A stretch of 9,787 nt of DNA from Parcubacteria group bacterium GW2011_GWA2_50_10b (lineage in GTDB: Bacteria > Patescibacteriota > Minisyncoccia > Phycocordibacterales > Zambryskibacteraceae). Position numbers and translations under genes: made by a program. Every line of letters begins with the position of its first letter. Within the stretch, counting starts at the first letter, position 1. The stretch spans positions 1 to 9,787 of the forward strand of contig LCQJ01000030.1 of the NCBI GenBank assembly GCA_001004085.1. Reading direction: 5' to 3'. Positions 1 through 5,605 of the stretch are shown here, in pieces. Under the pieces are notes generated by a model that searched no databases, was not told the origin of the DNA, and saw nothing but the letters and a program-made list of their open reading frames with translations.

Positions 1-132
1 GAGGAAAACCGAGGTCAGTATGGAGATGATAACCACAATAACGGTAAAGGTCATGGCCTGGCGCCGGGTCGGCCAGGAGACGTGGACCAGCTCCCCTCTC
101 GTATCTTTGATGTAGTTTATGAATCTATTCAT
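1..132 (-). CDS. secE: Preprotein translocase subunit SecE (5' part, runs off left edge)
   Basis: The minus strand from the ATG at 132 reads MNRFINYIKDTRGELVHVSW, then PTRRQAM and a hydrophobic stretch that reaches the window edge without a stop (44 codons seen; SecE in most bacteria is about 60-70 aa). The amphipathic helix, the VxWPTRxQ-type motif and the single following membrane helix are the SecE signature. SecE clamps SecY in the SecYEG protein-conducting channel in the inner membrane. Its own promoter-like sequence lies about 60 bases upstream (194-223). No clear Shine-Dalgarno precedes the ATG. The family assignment is secure; the C-terminus is outside the window. Confidence 0.9.
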   Translation of the reverse strand, partial: MNRFINYIKDTRGELVHVSWPTRRQAMTFTVIVVIISILTSVFL

Positions 133-193
133 ATCGATGTTACTTGCTACGAACTTGTCGAGTAGTAACAAACACCCCCGTGGGCGTCTCAGA

Positions 194-223
194 ATCATAC
201 TATACGATACGGGAGAAAGTCAA
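194..223 (-). promoter_or_regulatory. Candidate sigma70-type promoter of secE
   Basis: On the minus strand TTGACT (223-218) is followed after 18 bases by TATGAT (199-194). Each hexamer is one base from consensus. The start would lie near 187, giving a leader of about 55 bases before the secE ATG at 132. The -35 box overlaps the last codons of the small upstream ORF, so secE probably has its own promoter even though the two genes are close. Confidence 0.5.
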
Positions 224-447
224 TACAGTGAAGCCCCGGCGCGCATGCGCGCCGGGGCCGGCTTATTGGATTTTCTTGCCGATTTAAACCCGGCCGGGAT
301 CGTGAACGGCCCTTCCTCCTCTACGGATCGCTTGATTAACGGAGAACAGACCACATGAATCTTCCTGCCTTGATATTCCCGGGCCTCTTCGCTCTCAAGA
401 ATCGGGCAAATGCAGAGATGGCAAATGTTTCGTGGAATAAGATACAA
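220..447 (-). CDS. Small putative zinc-binding protein (LIM-like CxxC...HxxC site)
   Basis: This is a 75-codon frame starting with TTG at 447. AAAGGA lies 7 bases upstream, which supports the start; no in-frame ATG exists near the N-terminus. Residues Cys9, Cys12, His31 and Cys34 form C-x2-C-x18-H-x2-C, the spacing of one LIM-type or treble-clef half site, so the protein may bind one zinc ion. The C-terminus is lysine and arginine rich. The last dozen codons pass through a 26-bp perfect palindrome (233-258), which suggests the tail is shaped by an RNA hairpin or inserted repeat. It lies upstream of secE on the same strand. I do not recognise a named family. The zinc site is read from spacing only. 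Confidence 0.45.
   Translation of the reverse strand: MYLIPRNICHLCICPILESEEAREYQGRKIHVVCSPLIKRSVEEEGPFTIPAGFKSARKSNKPAPARMRAGASLY
233..258. repeat. 26-bp perfect GC-rich palindrome
   Basis: The 13 bases GCCCCGGCGCGCA at 233-245 are followed directly by their exact reverse complement at 246-258. As RNA this folds into a very stable hairpin on either strand. It lies at the 3' end of the small zinc-site ORF and just before the secE promoter, so it could end transcription or protect the 3' end. Neither side carries a proper T-tract, which argues against a classical intrinsic terminator. Confidence 0.7.
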
Positions 448-508
448 GGGTTGATCCTTTCACCGTAAAAACGGGTTTATATGTGTCTACCCGAATTATA
501 TAACAAAA

Positions 509-1291
509 CTAGCGTATTTCGTAGACCACGTTGACCACCACTCTCACCTTGTTTTCACCTGTTGGCAGAGTCGGCGCTTTCGCCTGGGCTACGGCCATAT
601 CGCCGCCCATACTCAAGGCTTCACGTCCGTAAGGAATGGGATAACCGCCGTCAGTGCTGTCGTTGAAGCTTACCACCCGCACCAGTCTCACCCCGAGTTC
701 TTTGGAGAGAGTCTTGGCTTTGTCCCGGGCCTGCTTGATGGCGGCGGCGCGCGCTTCGTCGGTCAAAGCCTCCGGGTCATCAACCGTAAAGGAGATACTT
801 GAGAGATTGGTAGCCCCGGCCGAGCCGGCAGCCCCCAGCACTTCCCCAGCCCTCTCGGTATCACGGACCTTCACCGTTACAGAGTGGCTTGCAGTGTAGC
901 CGTCCGGCACTTGATTGCCAGGCACCGGATAAAGCATAGGTTTAACTTCGTAGCGATACTTGGGATAGACGGAATAGTCGGTAGTCTTGATGTCTTTTTC
1001 TAGAATGCCGAGCGATTCGAGCTTCTCCATAATGGCATCAATCTTTTTGGTGATACTCGCCTGCGCCTCGCTCACCGTATTGGCATCGGCCGAGACGGAG
1101 AAGGAGAATGTGGCCAAATCCGGCACGGCGAAGGTCTCGCCCTCGCCAGTTACGGTTATCGAGTTGTAAGCCGGGTCAACCTCGCGCAGATTTTTTAGAG
1201 AAGCCAAGGTCTTGACTCCGAGAAAAACCGCCAGAATCACGAGCACAATCCACGCCCATTTATAAATTTTTTGTATTTCTATATTTTGCAT
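509..1291 (-). CDS. SIMPL-domain (DUF541) protein, membrane anchored
   Basis: This 260-residue protein has one N-terminal membrane segment (about residues 8-30, WAWIVLVILAVFLGV). A SIMPL domain follows: ITVTGEGETFAVPDLATFSF, then a helical stretch KKIDAIMEKLESLGILEKDI, the TTDYSVYPKY strand and the later ARDKAKTLSKELGV helix. DUF541 proteins (the family of mouse SIMPL and bacterial BP26) are extracytoplasmic. Oligomeric ring assemblies have been described for BP26, but no enzymatic role is established. I chose the ATG at 1291 because AGGA lies 7 bases upstream; the GTG at 1297 would leave only 2 bases. It follows the PAP2-like gene by 12 bases on the same strand, so the two are probably co-transcribed. 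Confidence 0.85.
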   Translation of the reverse strand: MQNIEIQKIYKWAWIVLVILAVFLGVKTLASLKNLREVDPAYNSITVTGEGETFAVPDLATFSFSVSADANTVSEAQASITKKIDAIMEKLESLGILEKDIKTTDYSVYPKYRYEVKPMLYPVPGNQVPDGYTASHSVTVKVRDTERAGEVLGAAGSAGATNLSSISFTVDDPEALTDEARAAAIKQARDKAKTLSKELGVRLVRVVSFNDSTDGGYPIPYGREALSMGGDMAVAQAKAPTLPTGENKVRVVVNVVYEIR

Positions 1292-1303
1292 GCGCACATC
1301 CTA

Positions 1304-1849
1304 TCACAAGTTAAGCCTTTTCCTCAAAGAGCGGTTCTCCTCTAGGAAAACGTTGAACATAAGGATGGTAAAGCTGACGGAGAGAAGCCCCAGGGCCGCG
1401 CCGGCGAGGATATCGAGAGCCCAATGGGCGCCCAGGTAGAGCCGCGAGAAACAAATCAAAAACACGCCAATGACCGAACTGATAATAAGATAAGTCTTGC
1501 CCCGGACGGTCTTTAATTTGCCGAAAAAGACGTAAGAGAGCATGAAAAAGAAAGTGGTGGCCATAGTGGCGTGGGTCGCTTCATAGGCATAGCCGCGCAA
1601 AATAAGCATCACGGCGATAAAGACCGCGAGCGAGGAGATGATGAACGGATTGCCGACCCGGGTCAGCCAGACCAAAAGCGTCGTGAGGAAAGGCGTGCGG
1701 ATTTGCACCACCACACGCTCGATAGCGGTATTGAGCGGCGTGAGATCGTTGCCGGATAAAAGGCCTTCGATGATAATAACCAGGACCAGCCCGGAAATCA
1801 TGTAGACCAGGAGGAAAAGAATGTTTTTGGCCCAATTCGGGAATCCCAT
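1304..1849 (-). CDS. PAP2-superfamily-like membrane protein with degenerate active site
   Basis: This protein of about 181 residues (195 if the ATG at 1891 is used) has several membrane helices. The motif FSRLYLGAHWALDILAG matches the third PAP2 phosphatase motif, SRxxxxxHxxxD, including its His and Asp. PAP2 enzymes remove phosphate from lipid phosphates such as phosphatidic acid or undecaprenyl pyrophosphate at the membrane face. The other two motifs are not canonical: the first (KxxxxxxRP) can only be matched to KLKTVRGK, and no PSGH is present (EATHATM keeps only the His). Activity is therefore doubtful, and the gene may carry an internal loss. The inner ATG at 1849 is preferred because a TATAAT box (1868-1863) lies just upstream; the ATG at 1891 would overlap the divergent mpg gene. 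Confidence 0.7.
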   Translation of the reverse strand: MGFPNWAKNILFLLVYMISGLVLVIIIEGLLSGNDLTPLNTAIERVVVQIRTPFLTTLLVWLTRVGNPFIISSLAVFIAVMLILRGYAYEATHATMATTFFFMLSYVFFGKLKTVRGKTYLIISSVIGVFLICFSRLYLGAHWALDILAGAALGLLSVSFTILMFNVFLEENRSLRKRLNL

Positions 1850-1869
1850 ATGTGCTATAAGATTATAAC

Positions 1870-2412
1870 ATGGCTCCGCTGCCCCGTTCATTTTTCGCCG
1901 ATAAGACCTTGAAGGTGGCTGAAGAACTGATTGGAAAATATTTAGTGCGAAAGGTAGGTAATAAAGTTATCCGGGAGAAAATTATTGAAACTGAAGCATA
2001 TGTCGGCCCACACGACCTGGCCTGCCACTCCTCGCGTGGCAGAACAACAAGGAACGGACCGATGTTTTGTGAGGCCGGCACCATCTATGTCTATTTCACT
2101 TACGGCATGCATTGGATGCTCAACATTGTGACCGAAGAAAAAGATTTCCCCGCCGCTGTTTTAATAAGAGGTACGGAAAATGTTTCCGGTCCGGCCCGCC
2201 TGACCAAACATTTGAAAATAGATAAAAAATTAAACGGTAAAAAATTGGGAAGAAAAACTGGATTATGGATTGAGTCTGATTTGTCCGCCAGAAAAGGCGG
2301 ATCCGCCAACCCGAGTGGCGGAAAAATTCTAAGAACTCCTAGGATAGGGGTTTCTTACGCTGGCCAAGGCTGGGCCGAAAAGCCCTATCGATTTGTTTTG
2401 AAAGAAAATTAG
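1870..2412 (+). CDS. mpg: 3-methyladenine DNA glycosylase, Mpg/AAG family
   Basis: This 180-residue protein is close to the normal bacterial length for the family. AAG enzymes flip out and excise alkylated or deaminated purines (3-methyladenine, 7-methylguanine, hypoxanthine), starting base-excision repair. The diagnostic segments appear in order: LPRSFFADKTLKVAEELIGK, IIETEAYVGPHDLACHSSRG, YVYFTYGMHWMLN, LIRG and GPARLTK, then TPRIGVSYAG near the C-terminus. Glu42 of ETEAY matches the catalytic Glu125 of human AAG, Tyr44 matches Tyr127 and His53 matches His136. Between GLWIESD and LRTPRIGV the coding sequence carries two short inverted repeats (2284-2321), replacing the usual short segment there. 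The start is divergent from the PAP2-like gene, only 20 bases away. The stop meets the mazF remnant end to end. Confidence 0.92.
   Translation: MAPLPRSFFADKTLKVAEELIGKYLVRKVGNKVIREKIIETEAYVGPHDLACHSSRGRTTRNGPMFCEAGTIYVYFTYGMHWMLNIVTEEKDFPAAVLIRGTENVSGPARLTKHLKIDKKLNGKKLGRKTGLWIESDLSARKGGSANPSGGKILRTPRIGVSYAGQGWAEKPYRFVLKEN
2284..2321. repeat. Double inverted repeat inside mpg (TCCGCC/GGCGGA)
   Basis: TCCGCC at 2284-2289 pairs with GGCGGA at 2296-2301, and TCCGCC at 2302-2307 pairs with GGCGGA at 2316-2321. The inner two form the 12-bp palindrome GGCGGATCCGCC (2296-2307). The element keeps the mpg frame open and encodes SARKGGSANPSGG in a variable loop. It looks like a small palindromic element inserted in frame; that origin is inference. 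Confidence 0.55.
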
Positions 2413-2578
2413 CTGATCAAAAGTTTAATTTTATGGGCCACTTCTTCTGAAACATCTAGGGGTGCCTTTATAATAAATCTTGCCTTTCTTTCTTTCCACG
2501 ACAATGCTCGAAGCTGATAGGATCTAGATTAAGCCACACCACGTCTCCCTTATCTGGAACATAACTCTTCTTTACCAT
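2409..2578 (-). pseudogene. mazF toxin remnant with internal deletion and frameshift
   Basis: The reading frame opens at the ATG at 2578, overlapping the mazE stop by 7 bases as in a coupled operon. It reads MVKKSYVPDKGDVVWLNLDP, the usual N-terminus of MazF/PemK endoribonucleases. Soon afterwards the frame ends at TAA (GKKERQDLL). In another frame the same strand reads LRALSWKERKARFIIKAPLD then VSEEVAHKIKLLIS and TAA at 2411-2409, which is the typical MazF C-terminal part (R-S-x-W-x-x-R-K-A-x-F). Only about 56 of roughly 110 codons survive, so the middle of the toxin is gone and the ends are out of frame. MazF cuts mRNA at short motifs; this copy cannot make a complete toxin. The end overlaps the mpg stop. 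Confidence 0.75.
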
Positions 2579-2811
2579 ATTTCATTTCCTTTACTCCCAA
2601 TCCACTCGACAACATCATGCTTGTTATTGCGATTTATTCTAGAAATAAGCTCACCGAGAGTTGCGTGCTTTTTTGTTGGCTTGATTCTTATACTATTTGC
2701 ATCGGTGCTAACGATAACCAAATTGCCCTCTTTCAAAGAAAGCTCATCTAAGGTTTCTTTAGGCAACCTTATTGCGTAGCTATTACCCCACTTAGCTATT
2801 TTAGTGGTCAT
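2572..2811 (-). CDS. mazE: MazE/AbrB-type antitoxin
   Basis: The 79-residue product MTTKIAKWGNSYAIRLPKET has the SpoVT/AbrB swapped-hairpin fold at its N-terminus, which binds the operator DNA. The C-terminal tail ends in VVEWIGSKGNEIW, matching the MazE tail that wraps around MazF. I chose the ATG at 2811 because family members usually start at MTTKIxKWGNS; in-frame ATGs at 2817 and 2871 are alternatives. Its partner toxin downstream is destroyed, so it is now an orphan antitoxin, either decaying or kept as a regulator or to neutralise a MazF elsewhere. The tail is intact, which is consistent with recent toxin loss. Confidence 0.85.
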   Translation of the reverse strand: MTTKIAKWGNSYAIRLPKETLDELSLKEGNLVIVSTDANSIRIKPTKKHATLGELISRINRNNKHDVVEWIGSKGNEIW

Positions 2812-2917
2812 TTCCATAAGTATATACATCGTATCTACATAGTCAATAGACGTATCTGAATTCACTTTCATATTCGTTTTGAAAGAAAAATAAAAAGGCC
2901 GCCATTAGCTTATCGAT

Positions 2918-3013
2918 TTATATTGAAGGGGTGAGGGCCGCCTTGGCAAAGCCGACAAAAAGGTCCGGGCCATTGGCCACATCGAAATTTTCTTCAAACC
3001 GGACGATATCATA
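2918..3013 (-). pseudogene. Possible DM13-domain gene fragment
   Basis: The minus strand reads YDIVRFEENFDVANGPDLFV then GFAKAALTPSI and a stop, with another stop directly upstream. The pattern V-R-F-E-E-N-F-x-V-x-N-G-P-D-L-F-V resembles the start of DM13 domains, which are proposed to act in electron transfer. No start codon or remaining domain is present, so this is at most a remnant of about 31 codons. It adjoins the doxX-family gene, whose product is also linked to redox functions. The match is from memory of the family pattern. Confidence 0.4.
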
Positions 3014-3021
3014 TTAGACGT

Positions 3022-3441
3022 ATGACACAAAAAATTACATTGTTTCTGCTTCGTGTTTCCCTGGGCTGGTATATGTTCTACGCCGGTATTACCAAAGTGC
3101 TCGACCCGTCCTGGTCGGCGGAAGGCTACCTTAAGGGCGCTAAACTCCTGCCAGGATTTTATGCCTGGCTTATGTCGCCCGGCATCCTACCGCTTATCAA
3201 CTTGGTCAATGAATGGGGACTGACGCTCCTCGGCATCTCGCTCATCCTCGGTATCTTCGTGAGGTTCTCGGCTCCTCTGGGAGCGGTACTCATGGCGCTC
3301 TACTACATTCCTTTAGGCATCATCCACCCGGATGCGCATTCTCTCATTGTCGACGACCATGTCATCTTCGGTCTGCTTCTGGTTTACCTGGCCGTAGCCA
3401 AAGCCGGCCACCACTGGGGTCTCGACGGTTGGAGGAAATAA
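3022..3441 (+). CDS. DoxX-family membrane protein
   Basis: This 139-residue protein has about four membrane helices: around residues 5-24, 58-78, 82-102 and 112-127. The N-terminal LRVSLGWYMFYAGITKVLDP is characteristic of the DoxX/DoxD family (thiosulfate:quinone oxidoreductase small subunit-like). Middle motifs include NEWGLTLLGISLILG and a conserved aromatic and His region, IHPDAHS...DDHVIFGLLL. Members act in the membrane in sulfur or redox metabolism, but for most the substrate is unknown, and I make no claim here. It is a single gene, convergent with the LapA-like gene 35 bases away. A possible DM13 remnant lies just upstream on the other strand. Confidence 0.85.
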   Translation: MTQKITLFLLRVSLGWYMFYAGITKVLDPSWSAEGYLKGAKLLPGFYAWLMSPGILPLINLVNEWGLTLLGISLILGIFVRFSAPLGAVLMALYYIPLGIIHPDAHSLIVDDHVIFGLLLVYLAVAKAGHHWGLDGWRK

Positions 3442-3476
3442 TTGGGGTCCCGATAGGAAAATTATTCTCTGGGGTT

Positions 3477-3830
3477 TTATTTTACTACTTCGTCCTCACG
3501 GTTCTTCTCCAGGTCATCCAGATAGGCGTTGTTGGTGGCAAGTTTCGACCTCTCTACTCTCAATTCGCTCTCTTTATTATTCAAAGCACCCTTGAGCGAC
3601 TCATTGTGCTTCTTCAGGGTTGAAATTTGAAAACTCTTTTTGATGGTAGCCGGCAAAGACAAGAGTGTGCTTACGAGCATCCCCACCACGAGCGACAGTA
3701 GAATAACAAAAGCAAGCGAGCCTTCAAACTGCCACGCGAGAAACGTTACCGTCACCACTTCGATGTTCTGCAAGGCAAACGCAACCGACACTCCACCCAA
3801 CAGTAAACCGATGATAAGGAATATAAGCAT
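3477..3830 (-). CDS. LapA-domain (DUF1049) membrane protein with coiled coil
   Basis: The 117-residue product has two membrane helices (about 2-20 and 38-60) joined by a short loop with LQNIEVVTVTFLAWQFEGS. That is the LapA/DUF1049 pattern (FxxQNxxxVxxxFL). The remaining half is a charged helix or coiled coil (ISTLKKHNESLKGALNNKES and on). E. coli LapA (YciS) takes part in lipopolysaccharide assembly control with LapB; CPR members lack that setting, so the role here is unknown. TATAAT at 3842-3837 lies exactly 6 bases before the ATG, which predicts a leaderless message. It is monocistronic and convergent with doxX. Confidence 0.75.
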   Translation of the reverse strand: MLIFLIIGLLLGGVSVAFALQNIEVVTVTFLAWQFEGSLAFVILLSLVVGMLVSTLLSLPATIKKSFQISTLKKHNESLKGALNNKESELRVERSKLATNNAYLDDLEKNREDEVVK

Positions 3831-3836
3831 CCTTAT

Positions 3837-3842
3837 ATTATA
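3837..3842 (-). promoter_or_regulatory. -10 box placed for a leaderless LapA-like mRNA
   Basis: A perfect TATAAT reads on the minus strand with ATAAGG and then the ATG at 3830. Transcription starting 6-7 bases after the box would begin at or next to the start codon. No good -35 hexamer is visible 16-18 bases upstream. Confidence 0.45.
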
Positions 3843-3860
3843 CCCTTAAGAAGAAATTAG

Positions 3861-3881
3861 GTCACTGAAGTGTGCAGTGAC
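3861..3881 (-). terminator. Hairpin after tRNA-His, weak terminator candidate
   Basis: GTCACTG (3861-3867) and CAGTGAC (3875-3881) form a 7-bp stem with a 7-base loop. On the minus strand it lies 13 bases after the tRNA-His 3' end and is followed by a T-rich stretch (CTAATTTCTT). It may end the tRNA transcript or guide 3' trimming. The T-tract is poor. Confidence 0.35.
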
Positions 3882-3894
3882 AGTTTCATATTTG

Positions 3895-3968
3895 GGTGCC
3901 TATCCGGTGTCGATCCGGAACTTGAAGATCCACAATCTTCCGTGCAGAGCCGCTACACTATAGGCACC
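3895..3968 (-). tRNA. tRNA-His(GTG)
   Basis: The minus strand folds into a full cloverleaf. The acceptor GTGCCTA pairs with TAGGCAC. An extra encoded G-1 (3968) faces C73 (3895), the identity element for histidyl-tRNA synthetase. The anticodon stem GAAGA/TCTTC holds the loop TTGTGGA with anticodon GTG, and the T-arm contains GTTCCGGATCGACACCGGAT. No CCA is encoded: the next bases are CAA. It is the last gene of the rplS-tRNA-Leu-tRNA-His cluster. Confidence 0.93.
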
Positions 3969-3979
3969 ATTAATTCTTA

Positions 3980-4015
3980 GCAAAATGAGTTAGGCAAAAA
4001 CCTAACTCATTTTGC
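3980..4015 (-). terminator. 15-bp perfect stem between the two tRNA genes
   Basis: Bases 3980-3994 are the exact reverse complement of 4001-4015, with a 6-base loop. The stem has AAAA at one foot and TTTT at the other, the form of a bidirectional intrinsic terminator. It sits 1 base past the encoded CCA of tRNA-Leu, so it would end the rplS-tRNA-Leu transcript. That would leave only 11 bases before tRNA-His, so a processing role for a common transcript is also possible. Confidence 0.45.
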
Positions 4016-4016
4016 C

Positions 4017-4100
4017 TGGTGCGCGAGAGAGGACTTGAACCTCCACGCCTTGCGGCATACGAACCTCAATCGTACGTGTTTACCATTACACCACTCGCGC
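4017..4100 (-). tRNA. tRNA-Leu(GAG)
   Basis: The acceptor GCGCGAG pairs with CTCGCGC, followed by A73 and an encoded CCA (4019-4017). The anticodon stem TACGA/TCGTA holds TTGAGGT, giving anticodon GAG. The long variable arm (TGCCGCAAGGCG) is typical of class II leucine tRNAs, and the T-loop reads TTCAAGT. It starts 11 bases after the rplS stop on the same strand, so it is probably cut from the rplS transcript. Confidence 0.93.
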
Positions 4101-4111
4101 ATATGCCAATC

Positions 4112-4501
4112 TTACTTGGCTTCTACCGTTTCTTCAACTTCCACATCTTTGGCCATACGGATATTCCTCATCTGGTGGCTGACTTCCTTGGCCGCCTTCT
4201 CGCGGATGTGGTAAAGCTTGGCTCGGCGAACTTTCGAGCGCTTCAAGACTTCAATCTTGTCGATAATAGGAGAATAGAGAGGGAAAATCTTTTCGACACC
4301 AACCCCAGAGGCGACGCGACGGACGGTGAAGGTGGCGCCGGCTTCCCTGCCGTGTTTCTTCGCGAGAACAAGCCCTTCGAAGGCCTGGAGGCGGACCTTG
4401 CCCTTCTCGGCAATTTTCTGCCAGACGCGGATAGTGTCGCCTGCGCGCAGGTCGAGCTTGGCCCTTTCCTCGATATTTACCGGACTAATCACTCTTTGCA
4501 T
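4112..4501 (-). CDS. rplS: 50S ribosomal protein L19
   Basis: The 129-residue product starts [20 protein letters not shown] and continues [20 protein letters not shown] then FEGLVLAKK, the SH3-like barrel of L19. [20 protein letters not shown], then [20 protein letters not shown], are the classic conserved segments. L19 sits at the 30S-50S interface. The acidic tail ([12 protein letters not shown]) is an extension. I chose the ATG at 4501; an in-frame GTG at 4531 directly touches the RT stop but adds a tail unlike L19. No strong ribosome site is seen. Because the DGR reverse transcriptase ends 31 bases upstream on the same strand, rplS expression may depend on read-through from the DGR or on a promoter inside the RT end. 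Confidence 0.95.
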   Translation of the reverse strand: MQRVISPVNIEERAKLDLRAGDTIRVWQKIAEKGKVRLQAFEGLVLAKKHGREAGATFTVRRVASGVGVEKIFPLYSPIIDKIEVLKRSKVRRAKLYHIREKAAKEVSHQMRNIRMAKDVEVEETVEAK

Positions 4502-4531
4502 AAGTTGCACTAATTTAACACAGTAAACCAC

Positions 4532-5605
4532 TTAGGGCAACCTCCGCATTTTAGCTCTGATGGAATGCAATGAATGATTAGTTTCTCTCGACTTAACATG
4601 GTTAAGGTGGCCAAGATACGATGAAATCGACTGATTTAACCTAGCTTTTGTCAGTCGGCCAATTTGAAATTCTTCTAGAAGTTTTGTCGATTTTTTAATC
4701 ATTCGTCTCTTAGTCTTGGTTCTTACAACTATTCGGTGAGGCAAGAGCACGGCTCCCAGGAAATCGATGCCTTGGTGAAATTTTCGTATTAGTATCTTAT
4801 CCGGATGAAGTTCGAGCTTAAGATTCTTATCCAAGAATTTTTGCAACAACAGAATAAGCTTGGTTAAATTACCAATGTCAGAAGAAAGGATTACGAAATC
4901 ATCGCAATATCTCACATAGTATTTTATCTTCAATTCTTTCTTTACATACCAATCAAATCGGTTCATGTAAACATTGGCGAAGATTTGACTGGTCACATTG
5001 CCTAGAGGCAAGCCCTTACCTGGTATCTTGTGGAAAGAATCAATGACCTTTTCAAGTAATTGCATGGTTTCCGGACAGCTTACCTTTTCTTGAATCAATT
5101 CCAGTAAAATTCCGTGGTCAATAGAATCAAAGAATTTCTTGATATCGCACTTTAACGCGTAGACCGGTCTGGTGTAGTTATGACTCAATTTTCGCAAAAA
5201 TACATTTAACCGCTTTATTCCCGCATGAGTTCCCTTCCCATTCCTACTCGAATACGAGTCGAAAATGAAAGTTCGGTCAAAAATGGGGTACAAAATTCTA
5301 TAGACGGCCTGATACAATAATCTGTCCGGAACAGTTGCTTTGTGAATGATGCGAGGCTTGGGGTCTTTAATTATAAATTTTTGGTATCCGCCGCACTTCC
5401 AGGATTTAGATAGCAGTTCTTCCCTAAGCCTGAAAATGTTATTCTCTAGATTGAGCGAGAACTCGACTACATCCGACTTTTTGCTCTTGCCCTTCTTAAA
5501 CTCCCGCCAAGCGGCGAACAAATTTTCGACTGAAGTGATATGACTGAAAATACTCCCGTTAAAGCCCCCCCCAACGGAAATTTCGTGGCTCCGATTATCT
5601 TCCAT
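4532..5605 (-). CDS. DGR reverse transcriptase
   Basis: This 357-residue RT has the motifs in order (numbered from the ATG at 5605): fingers segment RIIHKATVPDRLLYQAVYRI near 86-105; FDSYSSRNGKGTHAGIKR at 116-131; catalytic Asp in ALKCDIKKFFDSIDH near 150-164; GLPLGNVTSQIFANVYMNRF at 198-217; YCDD at 233-236 with both catalytic aspartates; and GIDFLGAVLLP near 279-289. The SQ of LGNVTSQ, where most RTs have QG, marks DGR RTs; YCDD replaces the more common YMDD. The C-terminal thumb ends in SYLGHLNH and a basic tail. It makes the mutagenic cDNA from TR RNA, with Avd. TTG at 5611 is an alternative start. Its 5' end overlaps avd, which points the other way. A TACAAT box (5619-5614) lies 8 bases before the ATG. 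Confidence 0.95.
   Translation of the reverse strand: MEDNRSHEISVGGGFNGSIFSHITSVENLFAAWREFKKGKSKKSDVVEFSLNLENNIFRLREELLSKSWKCGGYQKFIIKDPKPRIIHKATVPDRLLYQAVYRILYPIFDRTFIFDSYSSRNGKGTHAGIKRLNVFLRKLSHNYTRPVYALKCDIKKFFDSIDHGILLELIQEKVSCPETMQLLEKVIDSFHKIPGKGLPLGNVTSQIFANVYMNRFDWYVKKELKIKYYVRYCDDFVILSSDIGNLTKLILLLQKFLDKNLKLELHPDKILIRKFHQGIDFLGAVLLPHRIVVRTKTKRRMIKKSTKLLEEFQIGRLTKARLNQSISSYLGHLNHVKSRETNHSLHSIRAKMRRLP

Noticed and set aside
4019..4513. 164-codon plus-strand ORF starting MRERGLEPPRL
   Set aside because: It begins inside the antisense strand of tRNA-Leu(GAG) and runs opposite rplS; this is a known artefact pattern.
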